From positions 26,507,060 through 26,571,059 of the forward strand of contig OY821742.1 of assembly GCA_963682055.1 (NCBI GenBank): a DNA stretch of 64,000 nt, given 5' to 3'. The notes below the pieces were generated by a model. That model saw only the letters and a program-made list of their open reading frames with translations, searched no databases and was not told where the DNA came from. Shown here in pieces: positions 46,376-60,386 of the stretch. Position numbers and translations under genes: made by a program. Numbering within the stretch: the stretch's first letter is position 1; each line of letters starts with the position of its first letter. The stretch comes from Primula veris. Lineage: Eukaryota; Streptophyta; Magnoliopsida; Ericales; Primulaceae.

Positions 46376-49110
46376 CATCATTTGGTACGATGAGATTATT
46401 GTGATATTATGATAGTATGTATTAGAAATACTGTCGGATCCACAAATACCGCGTTTGGTACGAAAAGTGAAGGCGGTACTATTAGTAACATGAGATTAGA
46501 AATGATGATAAATGAGGGTATTTGAAGTAATATGAGTGTGATATTGGAAAATTGGGGTATTTGAAGTAAAGAAAGTGTTATATATATATATATATATTAA
46601 AATTATATGTATATGTTTTTTGTAAATTTATTTATTATAGATATAAATATAAATTTGTAAAATAGTATAACATTAATTAAAAAAAATAAAAACACATCAT
46701 TAATATTTAATATAGGTACTATTAAAAGGAAAAGAGACGATATGGTAGTGTGGAACGGATATGTACTTGGTATATTTTTACTTGTGAATAATTAATATTT
46801 CGGTCCATCTGAATTAATTAATTAATAATGGAGAGTAAAGAGGCCGTACGATCCGTGGCTAGATAATGGTCCGTCCGTGAATGGACACGTGGACGGCAAA
46901 GAAGGTGAAGGTACTGCTGTCCACTTATCAGCTTTTGTCGGTTTGTCGGCCTTCACCTGTTTATCTGTTGTTTTCTCTCTTTTGCTTGGTTTTTAACCTG
47001 TCACGTGGCTCCTACCCAATGTTCACATTCTTCAATTGCCCATTTTTTGTTTTTGTTCGTTTCACTGTTCATCCATAGTTTTGTGAGTGATTATTCAGTA
47101 ATCTAACACCACCCTTCTAACCTTCGCAGAATTAGCATTTGAACGCAGTTGAGCCTGAATTGCTTGTTTTACTTTTTTATTATTATGGGGACGGTAAAAA
47201 GATATAATCAACAAATTTTCAGAAAAAAAATAATGAAAAAGTGCAATTTTTTTCTCGATATGGGGGTTAGTTACTCTATATATTTATCATAATATTGTCA
47301 CACACTTCTAGTTTTTATTCAGATGGAATGTGAAACTCAATATGTCAAATTTAAAGTAAAACCAAGAAACTAGATAACTTAAATCTGGGTTTATTTTGTT
47401 TAAAAAAAAAAAAAAACCTAGTTAACTTCTAAGTATAGTTTACTAATTGGGTTATTTTGTTTCGTGAGTCAGTTGGTTTATAGTACAATGTTAAATATTA
47501 ACTCTTTAAAATTCCATTCTAGTTGCTTCTAGGTTGGTAACTTAGTTTTAGTAAAACAAACAATCATTAAACCTTAAATATGAATTAGATGATCTATAGT
47601 TGCATGTTAAACTTACTCGTTTGTTATATTGCCCACTACTTTACACGTAGTTACGTGCTTAGTATTGACAACATTAAAATTGGAAATGTTGTAAAATTAA
47701 GTTTTTTAGAAACTCTTACTACTAGATCTCGTATGGAGAGAACGATTAGCCAAAAGTAACAGTTTTAGCAACTAACGTCTCTATTCAGATAGATTCAAGT
47801 CTTAAAACCTTCGAAGCTTAGAAACAAACAAAATCTAATCCGAGCCTACATGCATTCGTCCATGGATTAGATATATGTGTATCTTTCCAACTATTTACTA
47901 GAAATGCTCGTGTGCTACTGCGAGACCTCTTGGTGTTTTAAAAACAAGTTCGGAGGGCCGTTACTTTAAGACCATGCATAAAAAGGATATAAATGCTCAA
48001 CTGTATAATATTAGTGTATTAATAAATGAGTGCTTATATTTATCATCGGTGTATTATTAGTTGAAGAATATTATGATAAATGTTTTTAGCCATTGAGAAA
48101 AAGAATTCTTTCTCAAATATAGTATTGTAGCATACATTTTTCAAATTAAAAACGTGATCCGCTACTAATCACCTTGAAACCATGTGAAATTTTCTTATCC
48201 ACTTCAAAGGAATACTTTTAGTTTTTTAGTCTTTTTAGAGGACATAAATGCAACACACATATTTTTCATACCAACTAGATGTTGTACAATTTACAAGCTA
48301 CTAAGTGGAGAATAACACTAACATTTAAAAACAAACAAGTATTAAGAAAATCCACTCCTTTAATTAGCTACTGGTGTAAACTAATGATTTGATTAACAAA
48401 AAAAAACATTAACACTTATACATTTAAACCCTAACTACAACTCTACAATACTAAACTAACTATATATGTACAGAGTATTAAATTAATTATTTAAAAAAGT
48501 TGACACCAGGACGGCCCTGTTCTTCTTGTTTCCAAAGGCTCGCGATTTTTTGTTGCTTATTATAATAACTTGTTACTAAAACCTAGCAAGAAGTTACTGA
48601 AGTTTTTATATAATATAACACAAATTACTATCTAAACGCATCATAATTTAGCTAATCTTTACTTTAACCGTGCAATTATATTAAATAAGATAAATTGAAG
48701 GAACAAAACGAAAAAAAAAGACATAAAAATGTCAGACAAGGGATTTGAACCTTAAAGCAATTTGAAATAATGAATAACTCATAACCGTTGGATCACACAC
48801 TTCATTTAAGGTGAATGAGATTTTAAATATATATAATTATTTATAAAAATGTTGGGTTGGACCATTATGATGTTGTTGCCCCCAAAAAATAGGTTTTCTT
48901 ATTGCCCAAACCCAAAGCGTTACTAGAATTGTCTTTGGGTCGTTTCTGATTAAGACTATACTTATGGCATGTGAATTATTAATTTTGAATTGAAAATTCA
49001 CTATGAAATCAAATCAACTCATTGATATTCCTAGAAGAAGAGAGTCTGACCGTATTTTTGAGTTATATTATAAGCAGGGATGGTGTATTTTTGAGTTATA
49101 TTATGAGCAG
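46376..49110. other. Long non-coding stretch
   Basis: AT-rich. 46375-46560 has GGCATCATTTGGTACGATG and CGCGTTTGGTACGAAA, reminiscent of Harbinger-type ends but without a mate I could place. A short duplication TTTTTGAGTTATATTATxAGCAGGGATGG occurs twice at 49048-49116. No gene is supported. Confidence 0.45.
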
Positions 49111-49112
49111 GG

Positions 49113-49943
49113 ATGGGCAAAAATACCGAAAAACCAAGACCGAATCAAAACTGAATTAATCGATTCGGTTTTAAATTTATAATGTAGTGAATCGAACCGG
49201 TACCATAATTCGGTTTGGATTCGTTTCTCTGAAAATAAACCGAAAACCGGAAGTTAAAACCGAACCGGATTTAAAACCGAAACCGATGTGTAAAACTGAA
49301 CCAGATTTAAAACCGATCTTATATGAGTATGCATACAGTATATAATTAATTTAGTTATACTATATAATATTATTATACTTATATTATATTTAATTATCTA
49401 TATAGCTTTATACCTTTTAACCCTGGTTATATACTATATATAGAGAAAAATAATGTTCTAGCTTTGTTTATATTGTTCTAGCTATGTTGTTTGGAAATTA
49501 ATGTGGATTAATGTAGTAACTTTTGCTTAGACTAATATTTTGTGGATTTTGTTTAAATGATTATATATGCTTTATTTAAGATTTTTATATCTAAGTGAAG
49601 ATGCAGCAAACTCGAATGTTACTATTTATGTAAATGTGATTTTTAAAAATATCATAAAGTTTTTATCTTGTTTAAATGGACCAACACAAGATAATAAAAG
49701 TATCAAGCATAAACAAAACAGGTTCTTTGACATTAACATAATCAAAATCGTTGAACCGAATCAAATGTTTGAACCGAAACACAAGTCTGAACTGAACCAA
49801 AACCGTTAACCGGACTGAAAGCGAACGGTTTCAGCCTGGTTCGGTTTCAATTCCCAAAACATGAAAACCGAACCGGCTAAAATTTTAGTTTTGGTTTCGG
49901 TTTACCCAAAATCGAATCGGACCGAACCGTGTCTACCCCTATT
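49113..49943. mobile_element. hAT-like non-autonomous element rich in CCGAACC motifs
   Basis: The left end AGGGATGGGCAAAAATACCG and the right end, in reverse complement AGGGGTAGACACGGTTCGG, mirror each other. Subterminal regions are dense in AAACCGAACCGG and CGGTTTCGG motifs in opposite orientation; the core is AT-rich. Flanks ATTATGAGC and ATTCGTGAGC are similar but not a clean 8-bp duplication. Confidence 0.6.
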
Positions 49944-50229
49944 CGTGAGCTTGAGGAATATGGGAAGGAAGTTGAGATCCTCCCCCTACTCAGTGCTCAC
50001 GATACACAGGAGATGAAAAAAGAGAGCATATTTTTTAGTTGGGTGTATTTTTATTTTAACTTAAAAATAACACACATATTATTTCTCAAATGTTAAATAA
50101 ATAATGCTCAATATATAACACTTTTTAACTTATATTTTCACTAACTAGCTATCATAATTTGCATTTTTTATAGGTATCATTTCTTATAAATATAAATAGC
50201 TCTATTTTTCTAAAAAAAATTCCCACTCT

Positions 50230-50345
50230 CTCATATAATTCTCTCTCTCTCTCTAACTATGTGATCTCCATCTTCTCCTCCGACCTCATCTCTTGATTTC
50301 TCCTCCTCTCGATCTAGAGCGATCTCATCTCGTCGTCACGGATGC
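50230..50345. repeat. Pyrimidine-rich stretch
   Basis: CT-rich block (CTCTCTCTCTCT, TCTTCTCCTCC, TCTCCTCCTCTCG) of low complexity, lying to the left of the 160-bp tandem duplication. Confidence 0.6.
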
Positions 50346-50404
50346 AGACTCGATGTGGTCTCAAGAATAACATAATATTTTTTGTAAAATTGAGGGAAGT
50401 TTTA

Positions 50405-50700
50405 TTTTGGTAAATTGGGATATGTTTTTTTTTGTGGTAAAATTGGGGATAAATGTAGTGGTAGAGTAATATTGATTTGAGAAAAAAATATATTAATTTG
50501 ATATACGAATGAGTTTGATTGTTGATAATTAGAGTTTTTTTTTGGTAAAATTTGAATGTTTTTTTTTTGGGTAAATTGGGAGAGGTTTTTTTTATTGGTA
50601 AAATTGAAGATAATTGTAGTGGTAGAGTGACGTTGATTTGATAAAAAAATATATTAATCTAAAATATGAAGGAGTTTGACGGTTAGATTTTTTTTTGGAT
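50405..50700. repeat. Tandem duplication, about 160-bp unit
   Basis: Two copies start near 50410 and 50571: TAAATTGGGA...TGGTAAAATTG..GATAA.TGTAGTGGTAGAGT...GTTGATTTGA.AAAAAAATATATTAAT...GGAGTTTGA. They are separated by T-rich tracts of variable length. Confidence 0.8.
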
Positions 50701-51269
50701 AAAATTGAAATTTTTTTTGGATAAAATTGGAAATTTTTTTGATATTTTAAAACAAATCACAGAAAAAAAAAAAAATAAAGAAAAAAAAAAAATTGGCAGA
50801 GCAACACGTGGCAGTGCCACGTAAACGTGAGATTGTCAATTCCACGTCTGATACAGTAATAAGTAAACAACATATGTAAAAAAAAATAAAAATCTCCCCA
50901 TTTATAGGCCGGTGTTTCTTTTGAAATTGATATTAAGAAAATGCCCATTAGACCGAAAACTATTTAAGAAAAGGTCCCAACATTCTCCACCCTATAAGAA
51001 TAAGCCACATGAGCACTTCCTCAGGAGATTACAATTGTTTGACTTTGTTTTATTAAAATTAAGCATTCCATAGTTTCATATAAGTTCTTTATAGTCCCCT
51101 GAGTTCAAACATAAACAGAAAGAGTCCCAAGAAACAATAAATAGATCTTTTTATGGCGAAAAAATGGTAAAAAATGAAATAAAATCCAAAAATTCAGAAT
51201 CACTAAAAAATAGAAAAATGAAAAAAAAATACATTAAAAATAAAAAAAACACAACAAATTGAACAACAG

Positions 51270-51435
51270 TGTAGACTCATTTTAAAAAAGTATATGCTCA
51301 TTTTAAAACATTGTTAGTCATTTTAAAAAATAGTTTAAGTCATTTAAAACAAACTTAGTCATTTAAAACAAACTTAGTCATTTTAAAACAATCTATGGTA
51401 ATTTAAAATTATATGAGTCATTTTAAAAATAGTCT
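51270..51435. repeat. About 20-bp minisatellite, left part
   Basis: Diverged repeats of TAGTCATTTTAAAAcA. The array continues at 58605-59745; the 7.17-kb Copia element splits it. Confidence 0.85.
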
Positions 51436-51648
51436 TGTTGTTTGACATATTAACTCACATATATATGTATATAGATATAGAGAGAACATAGAGAGAGAGA
51501 ACAGTAGATCTTTATTAATCATAATGTATATGAATGAATGATAAAATACAAGACCCCTAGCCCTCTTTATATAGATAGAGGGGTAGGGTTACAAGCCCAC
51601 TTGGGCCCATAAAGAATAAGCCCAATAGTCCAATAATATTCTACAACA
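51436..51648 (-). repeat. Copia 3' LTR
   Basis: 213-bp repeat; pairs with 58392-58604. Confidence 0.95.
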
Positions 51649-53099
51649 CTCACCCTTTGGACGTCTTGAATTCTTCGTCTTCATGCAGTCGATCTGAGTC
51701 GAGTTCATTTGCAATGCTAAACACATAAAAACCTTAGGGACGGAAAACCCAGTGTGGGAGAAAACCGGTACCTAGGAGAAACTGTGTAGCCGAATGATAT
51801 AGGCCGAAATTCTATGTAATTAACTAACCACAAAACAGTGTGCCTCATCAAAACCTTGCCGGAGCAAACCCAATGGGAAAATCTCTGATCGAAGGAAAAA
51901 CAGTGCAACAGTGGTAGTAGTAGGGAATCAACCACAAAATAGGTGCCTCATCAAAACCTTGCTAGAGTAAACCCAGTGGGAAAAACCTCTAGTCGAAGGA
52001 CAAAAGAGTACACAGTGGTAAGAAGTATACAACAGGATACTCCCCCTAATTTCGGCAATCTTAAGTGAGATATAATGGGAACGTGTCTCGCTAAAAATCT
52101 TGCCAAGGAAAACCCAGTGGGAAAAAACCTTGGTCTAAGGACAAAAAGAGTACACGAGCATGCGACTGGATGCTCCCCCTCACTTGCACACAACAGGGTG
52201 CAAAGATTTCATATTCCAAGAAAGAGTACGAGCATTCGACTGGATGCCTCATTTACTTGCACACGACTGGATGCAAGAAAATCTAACATGGAATAGAACG
52301 AGCATTCAACTGGATGCTCTTAAACTTCATATGTGAAGATTTATTTCGGCGAAAAATGCTAAATAGCATAATGTAGTCATGTCTCTCTTGATCGATAACA
52401 ACAAGTTGTCTTCTATGACAAGTGTTTTATCTGGATCGTGAGACAGAGCATATGTAATTCAAATATGGCTAATACTAGCTCGAAGCCATATATACTCTCT
52501 AGTCGTCTCATAGAGCACGAGATCGGAGTGATTCGTTTGGAGTCATTCCAAGACCTCCAAGATATCGCCTTATTCCTAATGGGAAAGACATACCATGTTA
52601 GGAATATCCCTTATGCGGGTCTGATAAGTAACCAGCATCGGTATAACCGAAAAAGGGTTGCGTTAATTCGAGTACTGAAGGGGGTAGGTACACTCGATGA
52701 CGCAAAATGGGATAAGACAAGCCCTCATCCACAGTTACCTTAAGGTAATGGGAAAATGTCTTTTATGCCATTTCGATGGAAGCGTGTTAGCGCGATGCTG
52801 TGTCGAGCTATACCATTCACAGCAGACAAGATGTTCGTCCTAGTACATTAGACCAAGTACAATGATGCGCTTATTGTACTTAGATATGAACATCATGGTT
52901 CAATATCTCTTTGTCGTCTCATCAGGGACGGACCGGGTCTATATCAATGTCTAGTGATCGAACGATCATGGGAGAATCTGACGACTTAGCGTCATAATGA
53001 CTAAAACGTCATAACACCTTCTGGGTGTAGTCTGAATCATGGACTTAGATTCAATCTTTACGGGACTCGATAATCAGGCCAAGTCACTACCGTGTCTTC

Positions 53100-53680
53100 C
53101 CAAGATCCTTCATCTCGAAGGCAAATCCAAAAAAAATGGATCGCGTAATAAAACACGCAAGGGCATAATACTTGTTCAAGTATCCCAAGCTAATCAAGTA
53201 CTCACTTAGGCGGTATACCACATCCGCTCGGATTATATTAATCCATATAGTGAATGTCTCATTTAATTGAGATCGTGTTCCGTGGTCAGGAACTACTTGA
53301 TTAAAGCGTATGAAGCCACACAGGGACCTTCATCTATATCTCTTTGTCTAAATCCCCATAGAGATAAAACCGTGACCACAATCGCATGCTGCATAATCAG
53401 TTTTTCGGAAACTACTAAACTGGTAAAGTAGGGGACTATTATATTGTCCATTACGAGGAAATCAACCATCTCGTAATCAATTCCAAGGTATGAGAGAAGC
53501 CTTGCGCTACTAGGTGAGCATTCTACAATCTCATTATTCTCATCACTTTTCCTTACGAATAACCAAATAAACGAACTCGTTTAACATTGGTGGTGTTGGA
53601 GCTACAGGTCCGAACACACTTTCGCTAAGGAGTCTACTTGGATTGCAAGTTTCCATTAGTCCAGTCTATTCTACGTTGAC
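53100..53680 (-). pseudogene. Copia reverse transcriptase remnant
   Basis: On the minus strand, about 53420-53640 reads VFGPVAPTPPMLNEF, then ENNEIVECSP..ARLLSYLGIDYEMVDFLVMD. These correspond to the VFGP, ENNEIVRYKARLVAQGF and GIDYEETYSPV stretches at the start of Copia reverse transcriptases. About 53170-53250 reads RADVVYRLSEYLISLGYLN, corresponding to the (G/R)xWYxRLSEYLxxxGY stretch further on. Many stops and changed frames lie between, and the catalytic YVDD block is not recognisable. The element cannot encode a working enzyme. I could not find gag or integrase with confidence in 54000-58390. Confidence 0.7.
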
Positions 53681-56600
53681 TTCAGGCAACGGTTCATGGT
53701 TCCCTGTCATAATTTGCTCATATTATCAGTCGTCACCGAATATATGAACAAGTAATCAATGACAGTCTCGTTTCGCTTCAATATCGTCTAAGATATCATG
53801 ATCGACACATATTTCGAGATTCTTAGGATGAGGAGGAATCACACATCTCCTAGATCCTTTATAATCTCATGCGACAAACGAGTTTCAGTTCACCACCTCT
53901 GGGGCTGAACGAATTAAGAACCGGTCAACTTCCTCATATCTTAGGAAGGATGACAGACTGACGGCCGACGGCAGCGTCCTTTGCTTGGCGGGTTCGGCCA
54001 AAGCAACGTGTTACGACAGGAACACGGCGTCCGACAGGGACGTCTATTCTTGCAAGCATTTTGCAGCAGGTATAAATGATCTCGTGACATCTCATAAAGT
54101 CATTAAATGCGTATGGCATTTAGTTAGACTTGAGGGAGTCTATGTACTTACTTATCACTAAGTGCAGTTTTGGGAATCAAGCTAAGACTGAGTGGGTTAT
54201 GCCACGTTACTTCATGTCGTTTCTTATCAACGGTAACGTGCAAATCTCCCCCTAACGACGGGGAGAACAGTCTTAGCGATGTCACTTTCGCATATCATGC
54301 GGTAAAGAGATCGCTTGCCAAGGTTACTCTATCAAATGATAGGTAGGGGATTCATAATCGACTTATGTCCCCTTCAGAGGTCCATATTTTGAACGCTATA
54401 ACGGCTCAATCAAAATATTAAGCACTCAAACACGCGTTCATATGAGGCGTCTGGCTCATAGCCAGTAATCAACTGGTACGCATTTAGTGTTTTGAGTGAC
54501 TATGGCCTCAGACGGACCAATGCAGCAAAATAGCATGAACCCACACGGAAATATAAATCTTGGTGCGCAAGACCAAGAAGTGCGTGCAACCATTTGCAGT
54601 CGCATCATCAAGCTTTCCCTGAGTCCATTTGGGTCTGAACATAATCGACATGATGTTCAATTTCAATTTCCAAACTCAAGTAATTCAAATCGAATTTTCG
54701 AATCTTACTCTTCGGAATTATCAAGTCGACTAGACTTTTTAGGATAATCCGGATCATGAGCCATCAACTTAATGATAGGGCTAAAAGTTTGGAAAGTGCT
54801 GCATTTATGTGGACAACATTAAAATGTGACCATATTGTCGATGCATCAACCATAACCATTTATATTTATGGTCCGTCTTATGGTTGGATAAGTCCACAAT
54901 AACTCCTTCAATTCTTCACAAGAATTCTACGAGTTCATTTCATGATCTTTACACATATTAGTCTTTCAAAGTGAGCATTAGTGGCATGAATTTCGGATTA
55001 ATCACGAAATATATTCTCAAAGAGAATCCAAATACGATGCGATTATAAATCAAGCATCGTCTTTTGACCCGGGAATATCCGGTCAATGCCACAATATCAA
55101 AATGCTCTTATCAATCGACGACAGGCGAATGATAGTATAGACAATCATGTCTTAGCATCTAAATCATTTATCATTTCGACGATAGGAGAAATGATAAGGT
55201 AACTTTAAATGCTTTAAAGAATGTGGTAGCAACCACTTGAAAGACATTTCAACTCCTCTAAAATATGCTTTTAGTCGTATTGAATGGAGGCTATGTAAAG
55301 AAATTTCAATTCTTTTATGAGCTATTACCAGATAACACTGGTTTTCTCGAATATTTTATAACTCAACAAGGTACGATAGGACCTATAGGAGTATAACGCC
55401 TCATATTTGACAAATCAATTTGGCTTTACCAAAGATTTCGATTTGGAACGACAGGTCCAGAATCGTTGTCACTGAGTACTCTTTTAGGCAAGTAGTTGGT
55501 GAAATTATATGGTACACTGTTACCCACTATTTTCAAAAAAAAACAACTACCCCACAAGTATTGCCTAAAATTTCATAATTTAAAGTTTGGTGTCATTTGT
55601 CAAAGGAATTTTCTCAAAACACTTTAAATTATTTCGAGAAATTTCATAAACGGGCAAACCATAATCCAAAAGTATTGCCAAATGGAAAAATCATAATACA
55701 AATGGAAAAACATAATCCAGATGAGTGAAAAAATGGCTCAATGATTTATCAAAATCAATAAAGAAAGATATCAAACTCATTTGAGCCACAAAATCGGGGG
55801 TCTCAAGAGTTTCCTTTCAGTTAGTTTTAACCACATTAGCATCGGTTTTTTTCACCTTTATAATAGTTGTGAACTATTTAAGGAGTAACTGTGCATGACC
55901 TTTGTCTTTATAGCATAGAGTTGTCTCATTGAGCATTATCTCTTACTTTGTGACAACGGGCCATATTGTTCCTTTCAATTACTGTCTTGCAGCCACAAGT
56001 TTTCGATTTTGACGATTGTCTAAAATCTCGCTTGGCTAGGCGATTCATTAGGATCATGACAGTTCGAGACAAATAACACTTGTCTCGGTTCTCGATTCGT
56101 GGAAAAAAAATATACACGAAGAGCATTAATATCAGGCAAACAATTCGCCATTGACCCAATAGGATTAAAACTACTCACCGGGGTAATTTTCTTATCCAAT
56201 AACAGATGGGCAATAAAGGAACATGGTGAATATAAATTCACGATACTGCTTATGGAATGCAATTTCCAAGCTAGTATTTTGGTGAAGGATTGCTCCAATA
56301 TGTCAATTTCAGACATTTGTTCACCATAGACGTCATCACGTCTCAAATGTGGCGGCGGAATAAAATCAACGCCTTAGCATTCATCTCGAGGGTAACAACA
56401 AACTCGTGTTTTACTCATCAAAGATGACATCCAAATAATTTGGGTATCACATGCTCACACATCAGGGTGACTAACATGTGGTGACGGAATAACATCAACG
56501 TCTAAACAGTCATTTCGCAAGTATGTTTTGCGATTTTTCTCATCATAGATGGCATCCAACATGTGTTGGGAGTTCTGGATTATTTTTCATATAAAACGAC

Positions 56601-58391
56601 TGGTTTATATGTTTATGGTTTGCACAAGCACAAACATTTTTTTCGAAACGACAGGTTCGAAAACATTAGTTTTGCTTTTCATGTGAATCGGTTCTCATTG
56701 ATCGAACGACGGGTCGATACTGAAACACCAATTCGGCGAAACATACATCATTATATAAAAACACTCGGGGAAATTATTATTTAGTCAACCCCTTTCGGTA
56801 GCTCTACTTGAAAAACGAACAGGAAAGACGGTGAGGGTGGAGGGCACGAATGTCACTTAAAACCCGACCTCATTAGGATATCGACTTCCGCCTATATCTT
56901 TCCTAGACATCGTATCCAAATAGGTGAGCCTATTTGGGGAAGGTTCATAATTTTTCCAACTTAAATGTGAATATATATGATTTCGCAATTTTATCATTCA
57001 TGGCAATAAATAACAGGTATATCTATTCTAGATAACCACATATATATATAAGGCAGTATAAAATATATTCATGATATATATCTAATCATGCAGTAGATTT
57101 GGTGATAAACTAAATCAATTCAGGATTATCAATCACACAAATTATATCATACCAAATCAAATCAAATCAATTAACTGCCATATGGTATATTTATATCTAT
57201 GGTAATATCAAAAGATATGTTGATTATACTAATAAGATATCAATCAATTATCTACGGTTTATTGCCATATAAGTAATTCTATACATGGTAGTTTTAACAT
57301 GCAAGCAAGCAATATATTTTTAATTACCAATTAATTCTGGTAAAAAAAAATTTAACATGCAAAGGGGTTAAATTTACATGGAAACATATCAATTTATTCA
57401 ATTAACATGCAATTTTTTTTGGCTTGCCTTTTAATAAAAAAAAAATTATATGCATGTGTGTGTATATATACCAAATATTATATCTTATCAACCATATGTA
57501 CTGTTTTCGTATAAGTATTATACTACAGGACCATGCGTGTAATTACAGCAAACTATATATCTACTTACAGCGTTATTACATAAACAGTCCAGAATTTCAG
57601 ACAAGTTTCAGTTTAGTCCTTGAGTAATTTACAGAATAGTTTACAGCTTTCAGAGAATTACTAATCAGTACATACGTTTCAGTTAGTTGCAGATTTAATC
57701 CGACAGATTAATACATGTTTTACAATTTATGACTTTCGATTTAAAATCTGATTACCGATTGATTTACACATGCAATTATACACATACATGAAAATTGTGT
57801 ACTAAACAATTCACAACATGTGAAGTTTAATATCTTAGTATAAGATAGGCAGAGATAGTTATTATTACCCAAAAATAAACTTTAGCATGTAAGGAGTCTA
57901 GCACAGACAAAACCAATTCCATTGTCTAGGGTAGTAGCATGTAGTTTGACTTTTAGTGAGTTTTTTTTTCAAACATGAATGCATCATTAGTATTACTCCA
58001 TGCAATATATTTCATGTCACAGGTCAAATAAGTACGTTTGTACGTGCTAATTAACTACTATTTCATATCTCATAGTAAACTCATATATCTAAATATATTT
58101 CATAAATCATATACAGATGGACAGACCGTTTAATATGCAGTATAACTTAGTTAATATTGTTAAATCATAGACAACAATGATTACGTGATTATGCCATACT
58201 GTATTGTGATTTTTTTATTTATAGAATTTATGTACCTTTCACATGGTATGTTGCGGAGGTCGATAAAACAAAACCCTAAAAAACCGGATAAACCTCAAGG
58301 TTTATAAATACCCAATATCCATGCGTTTACCCAAAATTTCCAATATCCGCGAGCGTATATTCTATTCTCCACGAGCAAAGTGCCGATAACG

Positions 58392-58604
58392 TGTTGTGTG
58401 ACATATTAACTCACATATATATGTATATAGATATAGAGAGAACATAGAGAGAGAGAACAGTAGGTCTTTATTAATCATAATGTATATGAATGAATGATAA
58501 AATACAAGACGCCTAGCCCTCTTTATATAGATAGAACGGTAGGGTTATAAGCCCACTTGGGCCCATAAAGAATAAGCCCAAGAGTCCAATAATATCCTAC
58601 AACA
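58392..58604 (-). repeat. Copia 5' LTR
   Basis: 213-bp repeat; pairs with 51436-51648, about 3.8 percent different by eye. Confidence 0.95.
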
Positions 58605-59745
58605 AGTCTGAGTTATTTAAAATGTTTCTAAACCATTCTAAACGACAAAATCACTAGACAATAACCAAAGTAAACGGTGTATGGTCATTTCAAAATAGCA
58701 TATGTTCATGTGAAAATGGATATAGTCGTTTATGTAGGTTGAAAATAGGGTCGGCCCTTATGCCAGCCAAAACAGACAACGATCTTAGGCACCGACCAAC
58801 AAATAGGTGCAAAAAAATGAAGAAAAAAAAACGTCGAATATGTTTTAATTGATTTTATTAAAGACATGTATGATGTTTAATAGACTCGAATTGAGGTATC
58901 TGAATAAGAGGATTTGAGGGAGAAGAATCCCCAATTTCAATTAGGGATTTTAATGAAAAAAATGGGGTTTTACATAATTTACAGTAGAAAAAGAAAGAAA
59001 GGAGGTAGAAGAAGACATCCACGTGATATTTTTATTTTATTTTAATACTCTAGTTTTATTACAAAATAATCCTTTTATTTTGAAGACTTGTAAAAACCAC
59101 CACCTATTTGTATTCTACTATTGCATAACATGTTTCAGAAAATAACACAATACATCCAGAAATTTTCAATAGTAACACTCTGATCCTAATGATCAATGTC
59201 AATTGATCAAAAAAATCAATGCCTTGGAGACTTTTAATTAATTGTTAAATACCATTTTACAACCTTGTGGAAATAACAGTTTATGGTTATTTGAAAAGCA
59301 ACATACAATCATTTAGAAATAGTCTGAGTCGTTTTATAACAGTCTATTGTCATTTTAAAAACATTGTAAGTCGTTTAAATATCATTCTACGGTCATTTTA
59401 AAACACTCTAAGTCATTTAGAAACTATCCGAGTCGTTTTAAAACAGTCTATTGTCATTTGAAAAAATATGAGTCGTTTAAATCAGTATGCGTTGTTTAAT
59501 ACGAGTATATTATCAATTTAAAAACAGTTTGAGTTATTTTAAAAACAATATGGATCATTTAAAAAAATTGAGTCAATAAAAAGCACTTCACGGTCATTTA
59601 AAAACTATTTATTATCAATTTTAAAGCAGTCTAATTTGTTTTAAAATTATCCGAGTCATTTTAAACAAAGTATGCGTCATTTAAAAACAGTCTGAATCAT
59701 TTTAGAAACAGTCTAACTCATTTTTAAAAAGTCTAATTTGTTGTA
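58605..59745. repeat. About 20-bp minisatellite, right part
   Basis: Imperfect repeats such as GAGTCGTTTTAAAACAGTCTATTGTCATTTTAAAA, alternating GAGTC/GTC and TTTAAAA. The array is interrupted at 58740-59270 by unrelated AT-rich sequence. It was one array with 51270-51435 before the Copia insertion. Confidence 0.85.
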
Positions 59746-60386
59746 TTTTCAAATTACAAACAAAAGGGTTACATTAAAAAGTAATAAGTTTTAATATTAT
59801 ATTGGGTAGACCTATGTTCATTAAAAAGTGAAGGATCTGATTAAATAGTTTCAATAACACTAGAGAGGGAATTAATATTAAGTTATTCAATCTAATTTAC
59901 AGGTTTAATCCAACACCAGATAGCTGATTCATCGTTCTGTCACCATGATGAAGATGAGAGCCCATATATACGTGAATCGGTTCAGAAACAACGAGAGATA
60001 GAGAGAGAATGGAGAGATACAGTCGGAGAGCAGATAGAGAGAGATACAGACGGACAGAAAGATGCAGTCGAAGAGATAAAGGAGATAGTTACGTGTTGTA
60101 TGTATATATATGTTGAAATATATATAGGGATGGATATAGTGGAAGAGAGAGATAAAATGTGAGAGAGGCGGAGAGATAGAGTGAGTGAGATAGAGATATA
60201 CAGTAACGGAGATAGATCAATGAAAGAGACAGCAGAGCGTCAGTTTCCTTCAATGCAGGTGGCAGAGCGGCAACGACGATTGTAGGTGATAAAGAGTTAG
60301 GTTCGATGGTGAGTTTTTAGAGAGAGAAAGTAAATGGTAGAAAGTGAACCAAATCATATTTTGATCTCCTATATATATATTTATCA
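59746..60386. repeat. Spacer with purine-rich GA repeat
   Basis: 59990-60240 is dominated by GAGAGAGA, GATAGAGAGAG and GAGATACAGxCGGA repeats, of no evident coding value. Confidence 0.7.

Larger units (their letters stand above)
51436..58604 (-). mobile_element. Copia LTR retrotransposon, full length but decayed
   Basis: 7169-bp element in minus orientation. LTRs 51436-51648 and 58392-58604 are each 213 bp, with TGTTGT...ACAACA ends and about 8 differences. A perfect 5-bp duplication AGTCT (51431-51435 and 58605-58609) flanks it. The left LTR is bordered by plus-strand CTCACCCTTTGG (polypurine tract on the minus strand). The right LTR is bordered by minus-strand CGTTATCGGCACTTTG, in the primer site position. 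Between 51840 and 52330 there are repeats of CCTCATCAAAACCTTGC...AAACCCAGTGGGAAAA (three) and GAGCATxCxACTGGATGC (three). The coding part is riddled with stops. Confidence 0.93.

Noticed and set aside
54496..54747. 83-residue plus-strand open frame in the 7-kb element
   Set aside because: The element is in minus orientation; the frame has no known retroelement domain.
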